DNA from: Alphaproteobacteria bacterium
Lineage (GTDB): Bacteria > Pseudomonadota > Alphaproteobacteria > Caulobacterales > Aquidulcibacteraceae
DNA length: 64,000 nt
Direction of reading: 5' to 3'
NCBI GenBank assembly: GCA_016124655.1
Contig: WGNI01000011.1
Span: 155,203 to 219,202 of the forward strand
Shown: piece after piece, positions 40,871 to 49,499 of the stretch
Layout: the number at the start of each line of letters is the position of its first letter
Numbering within the stretch: position 1 is the stretch's first letter
Notes under the pieces: generated by a model
What the model was told of the DNA's origin: nothing
The model's database searches: none
Seen by the model: only the letters and a program-made list of their open reading frames with translations
Position numbers and translations under genes: made by a program

Positions 40871-42000
40871 CACATCACCTCGATGTCGGCTTGCACCGCG
40901 CCCGCCGCCTTCAGCGCCTGCAGGATGGAGATCATGTCGCGCGGGCCGACGCCGAGCTTGTTCAATCCACCGACCAGCTGGCGCAGCGGCACGCCGCCCT
41001 CGATCACGGTGAGGTCGCCGGAATCCTCCTCCACCGCGACGTTCGTCTGTGGCACGACCACGGTTTCGCCGTCGCTCAGCGGCGCAGGTTGCGACACCCG
41101 CGGCTGTTCGGTGATGGAGACGGTCAGATTGCCCTGCGCGATCGCGACCGTGGACACGCGCACATTGTCGCCCATGACGACGACGCCGGTATTTTCGTCG
41201 ATCACAATACGCGCGGGCAGATCCACCGCGACTTCCAGCGATTCGATGCGCGAAATCAGCGCCACCATGTCGCCGGCATACGCTTCCGGCCGCCGCACGA
41301 TCACAGCGCCGGGATTAGCGGCGCGCGCGGCGTCCGGACCGACCGCCGCGACGATGGCCTCCGCCATACGATGGGCTGTCGTGAAATCGGGATTGCGCAA
41401 CGCCAGCCGCAATTCGCGCTGCGCGCCGATGTCGAACGGCAGTTCGCGCTCCACCAGCGCGCCAGAGGCGATGCGCCCGGCGGTAGGCACGCCACGCGTC
41501 ACCGAGCTGCCTGACGCGCCTTCGGCGGCGAAGCCTCCAACCGCGAGCGCGCCTTGCGCCACCGCGTACACTTGCTGATCGGCGCCCATCAGCGGCGTCA
41601 CGAGAAGTTGACCGCCCGCCAGGCTGCGCGCGTCGCCCAGCGCGGAGACGGTGACGTCAATGCGCGAACCTTGGCTCGCGAAGGGGGGCAGATTGGCCGT
41701 CACCATCACCGCGGCGACATTGCGCGTGTTCAGATTGCCGTCGCGCGTGTTCACGCCGAGGCGCTCCAGCATGGAGGCGAGGCTTTGCCGCGTGAACGGC
41801 GCGTTGCGCAGCGTGTCGCCCGTGCCGTTCAGGCCGACCACAAGCCCGTAGCCGACGAGCTGGTTTTCGCGCACGCCCTCGATATCGGCGATGTCCTTGA
41901 TGCGCGGCGCCGCCTCCGCCGGCGTCGCAGCGATGGGCTGCAGAGCAGCGGCGGCCGCAATCAACATGATGGACTGCGCAAAGCGGTGAAGCGGCTTCAT
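40870..42000 (-). CDS. flgI: FlgI, flagellar P-ring protein
   Basis: A 376-residue FlgI. A signal peptide ends near TPAEAA, followed by RIKDIADIEGVRENQLVGYG and the hallmark VVGLNGTGDTLRNAPFT. It assembles the P-ring around the rod in the peptidoglycan layer. The start is ATG 42000; the open frame to 42195 overlaps fliX on the other strand and is not coding. It is divergent from fliX, an arrangement also found in Caulobacter. A TTAACC half-site for CtrA (42024-42029, minus strand) lies in the 81-bp gap. Confidence 0.96.
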   Translation of the reverse strand: MKPLHRFAQSIMLIAAAAALQPIAATPAEAAPRIKDIADIEGVRENQLVGYGLVVGLNGTGDTLRNAPFTRQSLASMLERLGVNTRDGNLNTRNVAAVMVTANLPPFASQGSRIDVTVSALGDARSLAGGQLLVTPLMGADQQVYAVAQGALAVGGFAAEGASGSSVTRGVPTAGRIASGALVERELPFDIGAQRELRLALRNPDFTTAHRMAEAIVAAVGPDAARAANPGAVIVRRPEAYAGDMVALISRIESLEVAVDLPARIVIDENTGVVVMGDNVRVSTVAIAQGNLTVSITEQPRVSQPAPLSDGETVVVPQTNVAVEEDSGDLTVIEGGVPLRQLVGGLNKLGVGPRDMISILQALKAAGAVQADIEVM

Positions 42001-42081
42001 CGAATCTTGTAAGACGCTGATGCGGTTAATGGAGCGTTGGCGGAATCCGCCCCTGACCGGCAGCGATGGAGCGCGGCGGCG

Positions 42082-42501
42082 ATGAAGGTTGAAGGTCCGC
42101 GCGGGCCCCAGGGGGCGTCGCCAGGCAAGCGCAACGCCGGCGTCGCGGCCCCGGGCTTCGCCGCGCCCGCCGTCGGCGGACCCCAGCGCGCGCAAGGCCC
42201 GGGCGCGGTTCAGGCGACGCCGGCGATCGATGCGGTTCTGGCGTTGCAGGATGACGGGCAGGCCGGCCGCCGCGCGCGCCAGTCGCGCCGCGGGTCCAAG
42301 GTGCTGGACGCGTTGGAGCGGCTGCGCATTGGGCTTCTGCGGGGGCGGGCCGAAGGCGGCCTGGAATCGGAGCTCGAAGCGTTGGGGGCGGATCGGGCCG
42401 AAACCGGCGATCCCGCCTTGGACGACGCCTTGCGCGAAATTGACACCAGGGCGGCGGTCGAGCTTGCAAAGCTGCGCCAGAGCCGGGGGCGACCGCGTTG
42501 A
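42082..42501 (+). CDS. fliX: FliX, flagellar assembly regulator
   Basis: A 139-residue FliX, a factor specific to alphaproteobacteria that links completion of the early basal body to FlbD and sigma-54 class III transcription. The N-terminal MKVEGPRGPQG and the C-terminal LERLRIGLLRGRAEGG plus DALREIDTRAAVELAKL are characteristic. It is divergent from flgI, with 81 bp between the starts. The start is ATG 42082. Confidence 0.9.
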   Translation: MKVEGPRGPQGASPGKRNAGVAAPGFAAPAVGGPQRAQGPGAVQATPAIDAVLALQDDGQAGRRARQSRRGSKVLDALERLRIGLLRGRAEGGLESELEALGADRAETGDPALDDALREIDTRAAVELAKLRQSRGRPR

Positions 42502-42596
42502 TCCGGCGCTGGAAAATGCAGCTGGCCTTAAGCTTGCTTCATTGTCGGGCGGATTGGGCGCGGTTATAAGCCGCCGCGCCAGGGGAGGTCTTCGGC

Positions 42597-43031
42597 ATGG
42601 CGGCCAAGGGTGCGCGCGAAGCGACGACGCCGAAAGTCTATCGTCCTTCCGAGGACGAACCGTTCATGAACGAACGGCAGCGGGACTATTTCCGCAACAA
42701 GCTGCTCGCCTGGAAAGAGGAAATCCTCAGCGAGGCCCGCTCGACTCTGTCGAGTCTCCAGGAAGACACCGCAGCGCTCCCCGATCTCGCCGATCGGGCG
42801 ACCTCGGAAACCGATCGGGCCCTCGAGCTGCGGACGCGCGACCGCCAGCGCAAGCTGATCTCCAAGATCGACGAAGCCATCCGCCGCATCGACGAAGGCA
42901 CCTATGGCTATTGCGAAGAAACCGGCGAACCGATCGGCGTGTCCAGGCTGGAGGCCCGCCCGATTGCGACCTTGTCTCTGGAAGCGCAGGAGCGCCACGA
43001 GCGTCGTGAGCGCGTGCATCGCGACGAATAG
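42597..43031 (+). CDS. dksA: DksA-type RNA polymerase-binding factor, Cys-poor
   Basis: A 144-residue DksA/TraR family protein. The coiled coil (LSEARSTLSSLQEDTAALPD, with the DxxDxA tip read as PDLADRATSE) enters the RNA polymerase secondary channel. The C-terminal globular region YGYCEETGEPIGVSRLEARP then IATLSLEAQERHERRER has only one cysteine (Cys106) where zinc-type DksA has four. This is the alphaproteobacterial type, expected not to need zinc. It works with ppGpp on stringent control. It is placed between fliX and a small membrane protein gene. Confidence 0.93.
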   Translation: MAAKGAREATTPKVYRPSEDEPFMNERQRDYFRNKLLAWKEEILSEARSTLSSLQEDTAALPDLADRATSETDRALELRTRDRQRKLISKIDEAIRRIDEGTYGYCEETGEPIGVSRLEARPIATLSLEAQERHERRERVHRDE

Positions 43032-43140
43032 CGCGCGCTGAGGCCGCGGCGTTCGGAACCATCCCGGCGGTTGTGACTTTTTCCGTGCATGGATGATGCA
43101 ATCGCATCATCGTCTTCATCATGTCGCGGGAAGGCTCGTC

Positions 43141-43650
43141 ATGACGCGCGAACACGCTCGCACGATCGCGGAATGGATCGGCGTCGCGCTGGGCGCGTTT
43201 GTCGCCGGATTTGCGGCGCTCAGCGCCATCAGCCTCTTTATGCTGACCGGCGGCGCGACCTTCGATCGGCTTCCTTTTGCCTCCGACGCCTATGCCGCAG
43301 CGCCGCCGTCGCGCCAGAAACCCGCGCGCCTGAGCGCACTCCTGCGCGACGAGTATTTTCACGAGGCGGCGCCGCAAATCTACGACGCGCCGGAGGAAGA
43401 TTTCGCGGCCACGGACGCGTCAGACCAAGCGGACGAGGATTTCGTGTACGGCGAAGACATTCAATTCGTCGGCTGGGCAACTGCGCCCGACCTCTCTGGA
43501 GAGGATCGGTCCGGCGCGTTTATGCCCGCAGCGGCGTTTGACCGCGTCGATGCGTTGCAGGAGATGGACCACGCCACATCCGAACCGCTGTCACCAGGGG
43601 CTGATCGCGTCGCCGACGCGCTGTCCAAGGCGCGGTCGCTGTACCGCTGA
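43141..43650 (+). CDS. Hypothetical single-pass membrane protein
   Basis: A 169-residue protein from ATG 43141, which has GGAAGG six bases upstream; an in-frame ATG at 43093 is less likely. One transmembrane segment near the N-terminus (IGVALGAFVAGFAALSAISL) is followed by an acidic soluble part (YDAPEEDFAATDASDQADED). I do not recognise a family. Its 3' end overlaps flgH by 60 bp in convergent orientation. It follows dksA by 109 bp. Confidence 0.7.
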   Translation: MTREHARTIAEWIGVALGAFVAGFAALSAISLFMLTGGATFDRLPFASDAYAAAPPSRQKPARLSALLRDEYFHEAAPQIYDAPEEDFAATDASDQADEDFVYGEDIQFVGWATAPDLSGEDRSGAFMPAAAFDRVDALQEMDHATSEPLSPGADRVADALSKARSLYR

Positions 43651-44412
43651 AACCTGGCCGCGCCCGCCATAATCGATGCGGGCTTCCGCGATCTGATCGT
43701 TGCGGATGGTGTTGTCGGCGGCGATATCCTCCGGCCGGATCACGCCGGTCACCGTCAATTCGCGCAGTTCCGCATTGATCCGCACCTGCTGACGCCCCGC
43801 GATCACGAAATTGCCGTTCGGCAGAATGTCGACCACGACAGCCGCGACCGTCATCGTGATCTTCTCTTCCCGCGCGATCGATCCTTGACCGGCCTGCGAG
43901 GAAGCGCCCTCCGCATCGATCAGCGCCGAGGGATCATAACCCCCAGGCAGAATGCGGCCGGGGATGTTTTCAAGTCCGAAGAAATTGTTGACGCCGACCG
44001 TGGTCGATCCCGAGCGCGAGCGCGCCGATGAGTTCGTCACTTCCGCCTTGTCGGTGATCTCCACGTTCACGGTGAGGATGTCGCCGATGCGCGAGGCGCG
44101 CGCGTCATTGAAAAAGCTCCGCGCGCCCGATTGCCACAGTGAACTCGGCGCGCGCTGCGCCGCCGAGGCCGCGATCGGTTGCGGCATCGCGCCATAATCG
44201 GCCCCTGCGAGCGGCGAGGGCGATGTCACGGTGCCCAGCGGCGGCGGCGCTGCGGCGCGTTGCGCGGCTTCGATGGCTGTGTTGGCGTGCGTGCGTGCGC
44301 GCGTGGCGAAATCGCCGGCGGCGTCGAATGCCGCATCGCCTGCAGCGCCCGCGCTGGCGCACCCTGCGAGCGCTGCAAGCAACGCGAAAGGCGCAAGTCT
44401 GGTCATGCTCAT
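43591..44412 (-). CDS. flgH: FlgH, flagellar L-ring lipoprotein
   Basis: A 273-residue FlgH. The lipobox is LAALAGC, followed by an unusually long Ala-rich linker before the conserved part: SLWQSGARSFFNDARASRIG, DILTVNVEITDKAEVTNSS and the C-terminal GVIRPEDIAADNTIRNDQIA. It forms the outer-membrane ring. The start is ATG 44412 or 44406. It follows flgA by 7 bp on the minus strand. The last 60 bp are shared with the convergent membrane protein gene. Confidence 0.95.
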   Translation of the reverse strand: MSMTRLAPFALLAALAGCASAGAAGDAAFDAAGDFATRARTHANTAIEAAQRAAAPPPLGTVTSPSPLAGADYGAMPQPIAASAAQRAPSSLWQSGARSFFNDARASRIGDILTVNVEITDKAEVTNSSARSRSGSTTVGVNNFFGLENIPGRILPGGYDPSALIDAEGASSQAGQGSIAREEKITMTVAAVVVDILPNGNFVIAGRQQVRINAELRELTVTGVIRPEDIAADNTIRNDQIAEARIDYGGRGQVSAVQRPRLGQRVGDAISPW

Positions 44413-44419
44413 GGTGGTC

Positions 44420-44962
44420 CTATCGCGCTGAAGCGCTGGCGGCGCCTGGCCCGGTGACGGTGGCGTCCACGGCCGTGTTGGATTGCAGGTTCGTGACGCG
44501 AATGACGTCGCCAATTGCGCCGTTCTGCATCGCGCGCGCGCGCGTAGTCAGCTGCATGCCCGGCGCGACATAAACGAGAGTCACCATCTCGCCGCGCCGC
44601 ACCGCGGCGTCAGCGGTCGCGCCTTGATCGTCGCTGCGCGCCGCCAGCGGATGCACGCGCAAGGCGCGCCCATGCACGATGACCGTCTCCACGCCGTCTG
44701 GCGGCGTCCAGCTCAATCCCGCCGCATCCGCCGCCGCGGCCAGGAAAGGCGCTGACAATTGCGCTTGCCGTCCGGGCGCGGGGGCGGGCGCCACCGCGCG
44801 GCCCGCGGCTTCGCCGGCGCCTTCGAACACGTCGCCCAGCGTCACCGCGCCGCCTTGCGCCTCGATGTGCGGCCGCAACGTCACGGGCGCATCGGCGAAC
44901 GCCGAAGTCGCGCTCAGCGCACACGCCAGCGCCGCAAACATCATCATGCGAACAAACATCAA
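44420..44962 (-). CDS. flgA: FlgA, P-ring assembly chaperone
   Basis: A 180-residue periplasmic FlgA. A signal peptide ends near ATSAFA. The SAF-type C-terminal half AVRRGEMVTLVYVAPGMQLT then RAMQNGAIGDVIRVTNLQSN is diagnostic. FlgA helps FlgI subunits form the P-ring. It is shorter than enteric FlgA, with a reduced N-terminal domain. It sits between flgG and flgH in one operon (23 and 7 bp gaps). Confidence 0.92.
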   Translation of the reverse strand: MMFVRMMMFAALACALSATSAFADAPVTLRPHIEAQGGAVTLGDVFEGAGEAAGRAVAPAPAPGRQAQLSAPFLAAAADAAGLSWTPPDGVETVIVHGRALRVHPLAARSDDQGATADAAVRRGEMVTLVYVAPGMQLTTRARAMQNGAIGDVIRVTNLQSNTAVDATVTGPGAASASAR

Positions 44963-44985
44963 GCCCCTCCCGATATGCGCGCGCG

Positions 44986-45771
44986 TTAGCGCAATTGCGC
45001 TGCAGCCTGCAGCATTTCATCCGACGCCGTGATGACGCGCGAATTCATTTCATATGCGCGCTGGGCAATGATCAGCGCGGAGATTTCCTCCACCGCATTG
45101 ACGTTCGACGTCTCCACAAAGCCTTGCATCAATTGTCCAAAGCCGTCGGTTCCCGGCGTCGACACATTGGGCGCGCCGGATGCCGGCGTCTCCATGAAGA
45201 GGTTGTCGCCCAGCGCTTCCAGGCCCGCCGGATTGATGAACGCGGCCAGCTCGATCTGACCGATCTGCTGTGGAACCGCATTGCCCGACGTCGTCGCCTC
45301 CACCACGCCGTCGCGCGTGATCGTCACCGCGACCGCGTCCTGCGGGATCGTGATCGCAGGCTCGATGAGATAGCCGTCGGCGGTGACCAATTGGCCATCG
45401 GCGTTTACGGCCAGATTGCCCGCGCGCGTATAGGCCGTGCTGCCGGATGGCAACGTCACCTGCAGATAGCCGCGCCCGGAAATCGCGATGTCGTAGGAAT
45501 TGCCCGTATTGGCGATGTTTCCCTGTTCGGTCAGGCGCCCGACCGCGTCCGCGCGCACGCCCACGCCGATCTGAATGCCGAGCGGAAGGATATTGCCTGC
45601 AGCCGAGGAAGACGCGCCTGGCCGTTCCATCGTCTGATAGAGCATGTCCTGGAATTCGGCGCGCTGCCGCTTGAAGCCAACCGTGTTCATGTTGGCGATG
45701 TTGTGGGAGATCACTTCGACATTGAGCTGCTGCGCTTCCATGCCGGTCGCGGCGATGAACAGAGATCGCAT
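44986..45771 (-). CDS. flgG: FlgG, distal rod protein
   Basis: A 261-residue FlgG. The start MRSLFIAATGMEAQQLNVEV followed by ISHNIANMNTVGFKRQRAEF and the C-terminus VEEISALIIAQRAYEMNSRV are classic. It polymerises as the distal rod across the periplasm. It follows flgF by 15 bp. Confidence 0.97.
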   Translation of the reverse strand: MRSLFIAATGMEAQQLNVEVISHNIANMNTVGFKRQRAEFQDMLYQTMERPGASSSAAGNILPLGIQIGVGVRADAVGRLTEQGNIANTGNSYDIAISGRGYLQVTLPSGSTAYTRAGNLAVNADGQLVTADGYLIEPAITIPQDAVAVTITRDGVVEATTSGNAVPQQIGQIELAAFINPAGLEALGDNLFMETPASGAPNVSTPGTDGFGQLMQGFVETSNVNAVEEISALIIAQRAYEMNSRVITASDEMLQAAAQLR

Positions 45772-45786
45772 GCCTAACCCCTAAAT

Positions 45787-46512
45787 CTAGCGGCCGAGCC
45801 GCTCGAGCGCGCGCTGGCGCAATTCGTCGGTTTGATTGATGAAGCGCGCCGCGGATTCGTAGGCGCGCGTGATGGTGATCATGCGCGTCAGCTCCATGAC
45901 GGGCTCGACGTTTGAGCTTTCCAGCGCGCCCTGGATGACGCGGCCTTCAAACCCGCCGGCGGCCTGTCCCGCCGCATCCCACAGATTGGCGCCGACGCGC
46001 TCCATCGCGCCGGGCCGCGCAAACGTCGCCACCCCGATGCGCGCGACCTCCTGTCCATTGATGCTCACCCCGCCGTCTGGCGTCACCCGCGGCGCCTGCC
46101 CCTGGGGATCGAACACAATCTGCGATCCGCCCGCGCTCAGCACGGGACGTCCGTCGGTCGTCACCAGGCGGCCTTCGCCAGTGAGCGTGAAGGCGCCGTC
46201 GCGCGTGTAAAGCGGACCGTTCGGCCCTTGCACAATGAAGAAACCGTCGCCGTCGAGCGCGAAATCGAACGCCTCGCCCGTCACCGAGATCGCACCGGGC
46301 CGCATGTCGCGCGCGACAGTGATGTCGCGGGCGAAACGAATATCGCGCGGCGCATCCTCCGCGCGCGCGGGCCGCAGCGCTTCTTCTTCCGAGACGATGG
46401 AATCGGCTTTGAAGCCGGTCGTGTCGACGTTCGCGAGATTGCCCGCGACCACCTCCAGGCGGCGCTGCAGAACACGCTGCGACTGCAGCGCCACAAGCAT
46501 CGCGTTATCCAT
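45787..46512 (-). CDS. flgF: FlgF, proximal rod protein
   Basis: A 241-residue FlgF. It has the rod-protein motif RRLEVVAGNLANVDTTGFKA near the N-terminus and VEPVMELTRMITITRAYESA at the C-terminus. I chose ATG 46512 (MDNAMLVALQSQ), the usual FlgF start. An ATG at 46524 would add four residues but lies directly after a sigma-54-like -12 element. If that promoter is real, the mRNA would begin within about 2 nt of ATG 46512, making it leaderless. It is the first gene of flgF-flgG-flgA-flgH. Confidence 0.94.
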   Translation of the reverse strand: MDNAMLVALQSQRVLQRRLEVVAGNLANVDTTGFKADSIVSEEEALRPARAEDAPRDIRFARDITVARDMRPGAISVTGEAFDFALDGDGFFIVQGPNGPLYTRDGAFTLTGEGRLVTTDGRPVLSAGGSQIVFDPQGQAPRVTPDGGVSINGQEVARIGVATFARPGAMERVGANLWDAAGQAAGGFEGRVIQGALESSNVEPVMELTRMITITRAYESAARFINQTDELRQRALERLGR

Positions 46513-46524
46513 CGCGTTTACCAT

Positions 46525-46540
46525 AGCAAGCCGCGGGCCA
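46525..46540 (-). promoter_or_regulatory. Sigma-54-like promoter of flgF-flgG-flgA-flgH
   Basis: On the minus strand TGGCCC, five bases (GCGGC), TTGCT. This matches TGGCAC-N5-TTGCW with one mismatch. The flgF operon is sigma-54 dependent in Caulobacter, which supports the call. Confidence 0.6.
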
Positions 46541-46644
46541 ACTAAAGACCCCAAGAGTTTCAACGCGCTAGCGATGTCTCTTGGTGAACGCGGCGGCCCA
46601 AACCTGCCGCCCTCCCGGCATTTTTTGCCGCCCTCCACCAATCC

Positions 46645-46650
46645 TTAACC
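46645..46650 (+). promoter_or_regulatory. CtrA half-site upstream of fliL
   Basis: TTAACC lies 50 bp before ATG 46700. The upstream half (TCCA at N7) matches poorly. fliL is CtrA-controlled in Caulobacter, but the site here is weak. Confidence 0.3.
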
Positions 46651-46699
46651 AACGCAAACGCAAGGCTCGAAGCAGACGTGAAAAGGGCCGCGCGGCGCC

Positions 46700-47392
46700 A
46701 TGGTGAAACTGAACTTCTGGAAGAAGAAGAAAAAGCCGGACGCTGAAGCGGACGCCGACGCCGAAGGCGCCGACGCGCCCGAGCCGGAAAAGCGGGACGC
46801 CGAAGCCGGCGAAGAGGAGGGCGCCGAAGGCGGCGAGGTCAAAAAGAAGAAGAAGCTCTCCGGCAAGAACCTTGTCCTCTTTATCATTCTGCCGGCCGTG
46901 CTGGTCTTAGGCGCGGGCGGCGGCGCCGCATTCTTTCTGCTGAAAGGCGGCGGCCCGCCAGCGGCACACGCCGAAGCCGATGCAGGTCACGGCAAGGAAA
47001 AAGCCAAAGGCAAGGGCAAGGCGAAAGGCGGCCACGGCGCCGGCGGCGAAGAAGGCGAGGGCGGCGTTCAGGTGACTGAAGGCGACGGCGTGCTGTTCGT
47101 CGCGATGCCCGACATCCTGGTCAATATCAGCTCCGCGGACGGACGTCCCGCCTATCTCAAACTGAAGCTGACCATCGAAGCGCCGGATGAAGCCACTGTT
47201 GAAGCACTGCAGCCGCAATTGCCGCGCGTGACCGATCAATTTAACGCCTTCCTGCGTGAATTGCGCACCGACGATCTTGCCGGCTCCGCCGGCGCCTACA
47301 GGCTGCGGCTGGAATTGCTGCGGCGGGTCAATCTCGTGGTCGCGCCCGCGCGCGTGAACGCCGTGCTGATTGAGGAGATGCTCGTCCAGTGA
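46700..47392 (+). CDS. fliL: FliL, flagellar stator-associated membrane protein
   Basis: A 230-residue FliL. A long charged cytoplasmic tail (Lys runs and Ala/Asp/Glu repeats) precedes one transmembrane helix (NLVLFIILPAVLVLGAGGG), a His/Lys/Gly-rich linker and the periplasmic FliL domain (FVAMPDILVNISSADGRPAY then LKLKLTIEAPDEATVEALQP). FliL surrounds the stator. The low-complexity parts are longer than in enteric FliL. It overlaps fliM by four bases (GTGA). Confidence 0.94.
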   Translation: MVKLNFWKKKKKPDAEADADAEGADAPEPEKRDAEAGEEEGAEGGEVKKKKKLSGKNLVLFIILPAVLVLGAGGGAAFFLLKGGGPPAAHAEADAGHGKEKAKGKGKAKGGHGAGGEEGEGGVQVTEGDGVLFVAMPDILVNISSADGRPAYLKLKLTIEAPDEATVEALQPQLPRVTDQFNAFLRELRTDDLAGSAGAYRLRLELLRRVNLVVAPARVNAVLIEEMLVQ

Positions 47393-48453
47393 GCGAGGAG
47401 ACCGAACAGGAGCAGCGCCCCAGCGGCGATTGGGCGGTCGCCAACGCCGACGCCGCGCCGGTGGAGCGCATCCTCAATCAGGATGAAATCGATTCGCTGT
47501 TGGGTTTCGGCTCGAGCGAAGAGGAATCCAGCGCGCGCACGGGCGTCCGCGCGATCATCGATTCTGCATTGGTCTCCTACGAACGCTTGCCGATGCTGGA
47601 AATTGTGTTCGACCGGCTCGTGCGGTTGATGACGACCAGCCTGCGCAATCTCACTTCCGACAATGTCGAAGTCAGTCTGGACCAGATCACCTCCATTCGC
47701 TTCGGCGACTATCTCTCCTCCATCCCGCTGCCGGCGATCATCGCCGTATTCCGCGCCGAGGAATTGGACAATTTCGGCCTGGTGACGGTCGATTCTAATC
47801 TCATCTATTCGATCGTCGACGTGCTGCTGGGCGGACGCCGCGGCATTGCCGCGGTGCGCGTCGAAGGCCGGCCCTACACCACCATCGAACGCTCACTCGT
47901 CACGCGCATGATCGATGTCGTGCTGGGCGATTTAAGCCAGGCGTTCGCCCCGCTCACCAAAGTGTCTTTTCCCCTCGATCGCATCGAAACCAATCCGCGC
48001 TTTGCCGCGATCGCCCGGCCGCCGAACGCAGCAATTGTCGTCAAGCTGCGTGTTGACATGGATGATCGCGGCGGCCGACTTGAATTGCTCTTGCCCTACG
48101 CGACGCTCGAGCCCATCCGCAAAATGCTGCTGCAGCAATTCATGGGCGAGAAGTTCGGCCGCGACAACATCTGGGAAAACCACCTCGCCGAAGAAATCTG
48201 GAACACCGATCTTGAAGTGCGCGCCGTGCTCGACACGCAGATCGCGCCGCTGAAAACGGTGCTGGATTTGAAGGTCGGCGACACGCTGATGTTGAACGCC
48301 ACGCCGAACAAGCCCGTGCAGGTGATGTGCGGCGCAGTCCACCTCACGACAGGCCAGGTCGGCCGCTTGGGCCACCACGTGGCGGTTCGCATTGAAAAGG
48401 GCGTCGCCACGCAGGCGAAGGCGGCGCTGATGAAACGGGAGAAAGCGGCATGA
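47389..48453 (+). CDS. fliM: FliM, flagellar switch protein
   Basis: A 354-residue FliM starting at GTG 47389. The N-terminal ILNQDEIDSLLGF is the CheY-P-binding segment. The middle domain holds RGIAAVRVEGRPYTTIERSL, and the C-terminal SpoA-like domain includes VLDLKVGDTLMLNATPNKPV. It forms the C-ring with FliG and FliN and sets rotation direction. It is translationally coupled to fliL and to the DUF6468 gene by four-base overlaps. Confidence 0.97.
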   Translation: MSEETEQEQRPSGDWAVANADAAPVERILNQDEIDSLLGFGSSEEESSARTGVRAIIDSALVSYERLPMLEIVFDRLVRLMTTSLRNLTSDNVEVSLDQITSIRFGDYLSSIPLPAIIAVFRAEELDNFGLVTVDSNLIYSIVDVLLGGRRGIAAVRVEGRPYTTIERSLVTRMIDVVLGDLSQAFAPLTKVSFPLDRIETNPRFAAIARPPNAAIVVKLRVDMDDRGGRLELLLPYATLEPIRKMLLQQFMGEKFGRDNIWENHLAEEIWNTDLEVRAVLDTQIAPLKTVLDLKVGDTLMLNATPNKPVQVMCGAVHLTTGQVGRLGHHVAVRIEKGVATQAKAALMKREKAA

Positions 48454-48755
48454 GCCCGATGTCGATGGCGTTGGAAGGCGTGCTGGCGCTGCTGCTGGCG
48501 GCGTGCCTGTTCTATTGCTGGCGCTTGGATCAAAAGCTTTCCGCGTTGCGCAACGGCCAGGACGGCATCCGCGCCGCAGCCGCGGAACTCAATCTTGCCG
48601 TCACGCAGGCCAATGATGCGGTCAAGGCGCTGCGCTTGACGAGCGCCGAAGCCGGCCGCGCGCTGCAGGATCGCATCGATGATGCGCGCATTCTTTCTGA
48701 GCGTCTGGGCGCGCGCGCGGCCGCGCCGGAGCCGACGCGCGCGGGCAGGCGGTGA
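48450..48755 (+). CDS. DUF6468-type flagellar operon protein
   Basis: A 101-residue protein with one N-terminal transmembrane helix (ALEGVLALLLAACLFYCWRL) and a helical tail (RAAAAELNLAVTQANDAVKA). It matches the small coiled-coil membrane protein usually found between fliM and motE in alphaproteobacteria. Overlaps on both sides show it belongs to the fliL-fliM-motE operon. Its role in the motor is unknown. Confidence 0.75.
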   Translation: MSPMSMALEGVLALLLAACLFYCWRLDQKLSALRNGQDGIRAAAAELNLAVTQANDAVKALRLTSAEAGRALQDRIDDARILSERLGARAAAPEPTRAGRR

Positions 48756-49462
48756 TGGCGGCGAAACCCTCTCCGGCCAAATCAAGCGCAGGCGCGCGCG
48801 TACGATTGTTGCCGACAGTGATGGTCACCGTCGTCGCCGTGCTCGGCATGAAGGCGGTCGCCGTGGCGCAGAGCGCAAGTCCGGTTGCGCCCGGCGCGTC
48901 GCCCGCGCCGACCACGCCGCCGCCGCGTCCGGCCGCAGCGCCCGCTGCACAGGCCGAGACGCAATGCGCCGCGCCGAGCTTCGCGGATCAGGCGGGCCTG
49001 TCGCAATCCGAAGTGCAGGTTCTGCAGGCGCTCGGCGCACGCCGCCAGACGCTCGATGCGCGCGCCGCGGAAATCGAAACGCGCGCCGAACTGTTGAACG
49101 CCGCCGAGCGGCGGATGAACGATCGCCTCACCGAATTGCGCCGCCTGGAAACCACCGTGAACGACTTGTTGGGCCGGCTCGACGAGTCGCAGGAAACCCG
49201 CATGACCGCGCTGGTGGATGTCTATCAGCGCATGCGCGCCAAAGACGCCGCCGAAGTGTTTGACGCGCTGGACGACGACACGCTCATTCTCGTCGCCAGC
49301 CGCATGCGCCAGCAGAATCTCGCTGAAGTCATGGGCCGCATGCAGGTGCCCCGCGCGCGCAGGCTCACCCAATTGCTCGCGGAGCGCACGATGTCCGCCG
49401 CAGACGCCGAAGCGCTTCTGGCGCGCGCGCGTGCGGCGGCGCCGGCGACGCCAGAAAATTAA
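48755..49462 (+). CDS. motE: MotE-like flagellar motor chaperone
   Basis: A 235-residue protein with an N-terminal hydrophobic segment that may be a signal anchor (LLPTVMVTVVAVLGMKAVAV), a Pro/Ala linker, a coiled coil (LDARAAEIETRAELLNAAER) and a C-terminal MgtE-N-like domain (YQRMRAKDAAEVFDALDDDT, then LAEVMGRMQVPRARRLTQLL). MotE stabilises the periplasmic motor protein MotC in rhizobia. ATG 48755 overlaps the previous stop as TGATG. Confidence 0.88.
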   Translation: MAAKPSPAKSSAGARVRLLPTVMVTVVAVLGMKAVAVAQSASPVAPGASPAPTTPPPRPAAAPAAQAETQCAAPSFADQAGLSQSEVQVLQALGARRQTLDARAAEIETRAELLNAAERRMNDRLTELRRLETTVNDLLGRLDESQETRMTALVDVYQRMRAKDAAEVFDALDDDTLILVASRMRQQNLAEVMGRMQVPRARRLTQLLAERTMSAADAEALLARARAAAPATPEN

Positions 49463-49499
49463 CAAGAGATCAACGGCGCTTCTTTATTCAAGTTTTGTG

